NCBI GenBank assembly: GCA_034211175.1
Contig: JAXHUH010000093.1
Location: 1-22,862 of the forward strand
Direction: 5' to 3'
Origin: JAXHUH01 sp034211175
GTDB taxonomy: Bacteria > Actinomycetota > Acidimicrobiia > Acidimicrobiales > CAIXPF01
Length of the DNA stretch: 22,862 nt
The translations under genes and the position numbers were made by a program. This document shows positions 20,996 through 22,862 of this stretch, piece by piece (positions within the stretch are counted from its first letter, which is position 1; each line of letters opens with the position of its first letter). Under the pieces are notes generated by a model. That model saw nothing but the letters and a program-made list of their open reading frames with translations. It did not search any database and was not told the DNA's origin.

Positions 20996-21229
20996 ATGAG
21001 GGAGCGACCCACCGCCGCCGCCGAGCTCGAGGAGCTCCGAGCCCGCGGGCGCCGCAAGGCGTGCGCCGCCGCCGCCGGCCGGTGGGACGTGTTCGCAGGC
21101 GACCACCTCACCTGCCAACAGGCCCACGACATCGAGACCACGGTCGCCGCCGCCGGGCACCGCCCGACCACCGCCCTGTTCTGGAGGCTCTGCCTCCACC
21201 TCGCCACCGACACCGACCTACCAAGGTGA
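20996..21229 (+). CDS. Small protein of unknown function, first gene of rightward operon
   Basis: 77 residues from a probably leaderless ATG. An Arg/Ala-rich N-terminal helix (AAAELEELRARGRRKACAAAA) is followed by GRWDVFAGDHLTCQQAHDIETTVAAAGHRPTTALFWRLCLHLATDTD. No family is recognised. The strength of the promoter and the leading place suggest an early or regulatory product, but there is no direct motif. Confidence 0.6.
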   Translation: MRERPTAAAELEELRARGRRKACAAAAGRWDVFAGDHLTCQQAHDIETTVAAAGHRPTTALFWRLCLHLATDTDLPR

Positions 21230-21234
21230 CCACC

Positions 21235-21483
21235 ATGACCACCGACCAGCCCACCGCACGACTCCGCCGTGCGCTCTCCGCCCTCGGCCTCGGCGCCGGC
21301 GACGAGTTCGAGCCGCTCCTCGACGACATCGACACCCGCGCCGCCGCCGGCACCGCCGCCATGGAACAGGCCCGCACCCGTGCCGGCCGCCTCGAGGCCC
21401 GGGTCAACGAGCTCGAGGCCCAGATCGTCGAGGCCGACGAGCTCGTCGCCGCACTCGAGTCCCAGATCGCCCGCCATGGGTGA
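21235..21483 (+). CDS. Small coiled-coil protein
   Basis: 82 residues, ATG 21235 (GTG 21226, which overlaps the preceding stop, is also possible). After ARLRRALSALGLGAGDEFEPLLDDI the sequence is a single long coiled coil: AAMEQARTRAGRLEARVNEL-EAQIVEADELVAALESQIA. Such a small dimerising protein might be an assembly or regulator factor. No family recognised. Confidence 0.6.
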   Translation: MTTDQPTARLRRALSALGLGAGDEFEPLLDDIDTRAAAGTAAMEQARTRAGRLEARVNELEAQIVEADELVAALESQIARHG

Positions 21484-21733
21484 CCTCGCCGAGGTGACCG
21501 CCGTCGCCCGCCACCTCCGCGGGCTCGACATCGCCGCCCACGCCCACCGCCACGACGGCGTCGCCGACCTCACCATCGGCCACCACGGCGGCCGAGCCCG
21601 CACCGTCGCCACCGCCCTCCGCGTGCTCCGCGACCACGGCCTCGGCGTCACCCTCGCCAGCCACACCGACCGGGCGACCGTCTGGCGGGTCGCCACCACC
21701 CCACCCGCCCGCCACCTCGAGGCCGTCCAATGA
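21476..21733 (+). CDS. Small protein of unknown function (85 residues)
   Basis: ATG overlaps the end of the preceding gene by 8 bases. MGDLAEVTAVARHLRGLDIAAHAHRHDGVADLTIGHHGG is His-rich, then ARTVATALRVLRDHGLGVTLASHTDRATVWRVAT. The alternating beta/helix pattern with His may indicate a small alpha/beta domain. Not recognised. Overlap on both sides indicates one operon. Confidence 0.55.
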   Translation: MGDLAEVTAVARHLRGLDIAAHAHRHDGVADLTIGHHGGRARTVATALRVLRDHGLGVTLASHTDRATVWRVATTPPARHLEAVQ

Positions 21734-21981
21734 CGTGCCGGCACGCCGAGTTCCCCGCCGAACCGGTGCTCGACCTCATGGCCGAGCTCGGTGTCTCCAT
21801 CCGCGAGATGGGCCGCCGCTCGAGTGGCCTCGATCGGCGCCTCCACGCCGGCACGTTCTCGTGCTCCGTCGCCGACCGCGCCGCCATGGCCCTCGAGCGG
21901 CACCCGTGCGAGCTCTGGCCCGACCTCTGGGGGTCGCACGACTGCCAGGCCGCCACGACCAAGGAGACCGACGCAGCATGA
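21730..21981 (+). CDS. Small helix-turn-helix candidate
   Basis: 83 residues, ATGA overlap with the previous gene. LMAELGVSIREMGRRSSGLDRRLHAGTFSCSVADRAAMALERHPCELWPDLWG has helix-turn-helix spacing and ends in H-P-x-E-L-W-P-x-x-W, a phrase common in small actinobacterial DNA-binding proteins. A candidate for binding the palindrome or motif repeats nearby. Target is not known. Confidence 0.6.
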   Translation: MTCRHAEFPAEPVLDLMAELGVSIREMGRRSSGLDRRLHAGTFSCSVADRAAMALERHPCELWPDLWGSHDCQAATTKETDAA

Positions 21982-22292
21982 CCACCGAACCGACCGCCGT
22001 TGTCTACGCCACCGCCGAGGTGCTCCTCGACCCGGTGGTGCGCTCCCAGCTCCTCGCCGCCGGGTCGACCGGTGTGGTGTGGCAGACCGACGAGCGTGAC
22101 CGGCCCGAGTGCTGGCCGTGCGCCGTCCTCCGCCTCGCGACGATCGCCGCGCTTCGCCGGGTCTCCGGGGCGGCGGAGAACCCGATCGGTGTGGCCCAGT
22201 TCGGGCCGGTTGAGTGCGGGTCGCCGGCGCATGGTCCTGCGCCTGGGCCGTGGGAGCGGCTCACCGAGGCGCTCCGGGCGACCGGCGGGTGA
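21978..22292 (+). CDS. Small protein of unknown function (104 residues)
   Basis: ATG overlaps the preceding stop (ATGA). The N-terminal half (AVVYATAEVLLDPVVRSQLLAAGSTGVVWQTDERDRPECWPC) is mixed alpha/beta, then AVLRLATIAALRRVSGAAENPIGVAQFGPV and a Pro-rich, possibly disordered end. Cys and Trp in ECWPCA might be structural. No family recognised. Last gene of the rightward operon. Confidence 0.55.
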   Translation: MTTEPTAVVYATAEVLLDPVVRSQLLAAGSTGVVWQTDERDRPECWPCAVLRLATIAALRRVSGAAENPIGVAQFGPVECGSPAHGPAPGPWERLTEALRATGG

Positions 22293-22298
22293 CGCGGT

Positions 22299-22328
22299 GG
22301 AGCCCCGGCCACCGTGGGTCGGGGCTCC
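22299..22328 (+). terminator. Terminator after the rightward operon
   Basis: A perfect 9-bp stem (ggagccccg / cggggctcc) with a 12-base loop, 7 bases past the stop codon. The gap to the next promoter contains no gene. Confidence 0.65.
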
Positions 22329-22358
22329 CGAGGTGCGTCACCTCCGCATTATCCGCCA

Positions 22359-22387
22359 AACCCCCTTGACGGGGGCTTAAGTCTGTG
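22359..22387 (+). repeat. 29-base shared control element, copy 2
   Basis: Identical to the minus-strand reading of 1850-1878, 20.5 kb away. Includes the inverted repeat CCCCCTTGACGGGGG and CTTAAGTC; a further CTTAAGTC follows at 22393. Confidence 0.9.
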
Positions 22388-22394
22388 GGATGCT
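22366..22394 (+). promoter_or_regulatory. Promoter of the 73-residue gene
   Basis: TTGACG (22366-22371), 17 bases, GATGCT (22389-22394), followed by GAGAGGAG before ATG 22422. Both this and the left copy have a 17-base spacing, but the -10 bases differ, so the shared block ends before the -10 box. Confidence 0.6.
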
Positions 22395-22421
22395 TAAGTC
22401 ACGCCAGAGAGAGGAGCCCAG

Positions 22422-22643
22422 ATGGCCCGCAACACCCGATTCGGCAAGATCGGCGTCAAGATCCCCGCCGACTGGGGACCCGCCGACGAGGCCGAAGTCG
22501 TCCAGGCCAAGGCCGACGGGCGGAGCGCCTACACCGACGGCGAGAGCTACGTCGCCGACCCGTCGATCTACTCGACCCCGCAGGAACGGGCCGCCTACCG
22601 GGACGGCTGGATCGCCGCCTACGAGGCCGACCACACCCGCTGA
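22422..22643 (+). CDS. Small RMF/CrpP-like protein candidate
   Basis: 73 residues; AGGAG ribosome site 6 bases before the ATG. The core VVQAKADGRSAYTDGESYVA-DPSIYSTPQERAAYRDGWIAAYEA shows A-x-x-x-G-x-x-A-x-x-x-G...P-s-x-Y...A-x-x-x-GW-x-x-A, close to the layout of ribosome modulation factor (RMF) and the phage/plasmid CrpP-like small proteins. RMF binds ribosomes and stabilises inactive dimers; whether this one does is unknown. Its promoter carries the same 29-base block as the 48-residue gene at 1661, which has a weaker version of the same layout. Confidence 0.6.
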   Translation: MARNTRFGKIGVKIPADWGPADEAEVVQAKADGRSAYTDGESYVADPSIYSTPQERAAYRDGWIAAYEADHTR

Positions 22644-22649
22644 CCACCC

Positions 22650-22673
22650 GCCCCGGGGCCACAGCCCCGGGGC
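22650..22673 (+). terminator. Terminator after the RMF-like gene
   Basis: A perfect 10-bp stem (gccccggggc repeated as its own complement) with a CACA loop, starting 7 bases past the stop. Confidence 0.75.
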
Positions 22674-22697
22674 CACCAACCCCCACCGAGGAGCCCC

Positions 22698-22862
22698 ATG
22701 ACCGACCGCCGCTACATCGCCGAGCCCGTCCCGCACGGCCGCCGCCACCAGGTCCGCGACACCGCCAACCCCACCGCCGGGCCGCACCGCTCCGGCATCG
22801 TCGGATTCGCCGACACCGCCGCCGACGCCCAGGCCCTCGCCGACGAGCTCGAGCACCCCGCC
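22698..22862 (+). CDS. Unknown protein, 3' partial
   Basis: 55 residues read to the end of the window without a stop. ATG preceded by GAGGAG. MTDRRYIAEPVPHGRRHQV, then RDTANPTAGPHRSGIVGFADTAADAQALADELEHPA. Basic N terminus, no recognisable domain in this fragment. It follows a terminator, so either it has its own promoter in the short gap or read-through serves it. Confidence 0.55.
   Translation, partial: MTDRRYIAEPVPHGRRHQVRDTANPTAGPHRSGIVGFADTAADAQALADELEHPA

Overview
The window is one stretch of a high-GC (roughly 70%) tailed-phage genome from an actinobacterial host. The host inference rests on the CTC/GTC/CGC/GCC-dominated codon choice, several likely leaderless promoters, an Ltp-type lipoprotein, a DUF2637-like membrane protein and a TraB/FtsK-like ATPase. 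It could be a prophage, a phage-plasmid or a metagenomic viral contig. No capsid, terminase, integrase or replication initiator gene is present, so the virus itself cannot be named.

Left part, + strand (about 1-14.75 kb): late structural and lysis genes in canonical siphophage order. These are the 3' part of a fiber-like protein (Ala/Gly repeats, lectin-like domain, two zinc-ribbon-like tails), a gp6-like connector, an HK97-gp10-like neck protein, a tail terminator-like protein, a tail tube protein, a conserved unknown, a second shorter tail tube paralogue, a zinc-knuckle HNH protein, a tail assembly chaperone, the tape measure, a 925-residue hub/minor tail protein with lectin-like insertions, a small beta-sandwich fiber protein, an amidase endolysin and two membrane proteins of holin type. 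Between the fiber gene and the connector sits a small cassette (about 1.63-2.67 kb) bounded by two strong hairpins. It holds an Ltp-like lipoprotein (candidate superinfection exclusion) and a divergent 48-residue ORF. The tape measure is split by 100 N flanked by an exact 121-base duplication, which looks like an unjoined contig overlap.

Middle part, - strand (about 14.75-20.92 kb): two tightly overlapping operons. The distal one (six genes, from 20918 down) encodes a small protein, a four-helix DUF2637-like membrane protein and four small proteins, one with a helix-turn-helix. The second (five genes, from 18516 down) starts with an unusual HNH + J-domain + transmembrane fusion, continues with a zinc-finger protein and two small membrane proteins, and ends with a TraB/FtsK-like DNA-pumping ATPase. 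This resembles a DNA-transfer or partition module of actinobacterial plasmids and integrative elements carried inside a phage. The intergenic region between the operons holds a repeated palindrome array and strong hairpins.

Right part, + strand (about 20.99-22.86 kb): a divergent, probably leaderless promoter pair around a palindromic operator launches five small overlapping genes, including an HTH candidate. A separate promoter follows, with a 29-base sequence identical to that of the 48-residue ORF near the left end; it drives a small RMF/CrpP-like protein, and a truncated gene follows. The most noteworthy items are the HNH-J-TM fusion operon, the shared 29-base control element, the dense CGGACA motif cluster inside the DUF2637-like gene, and the Ltp cassette.
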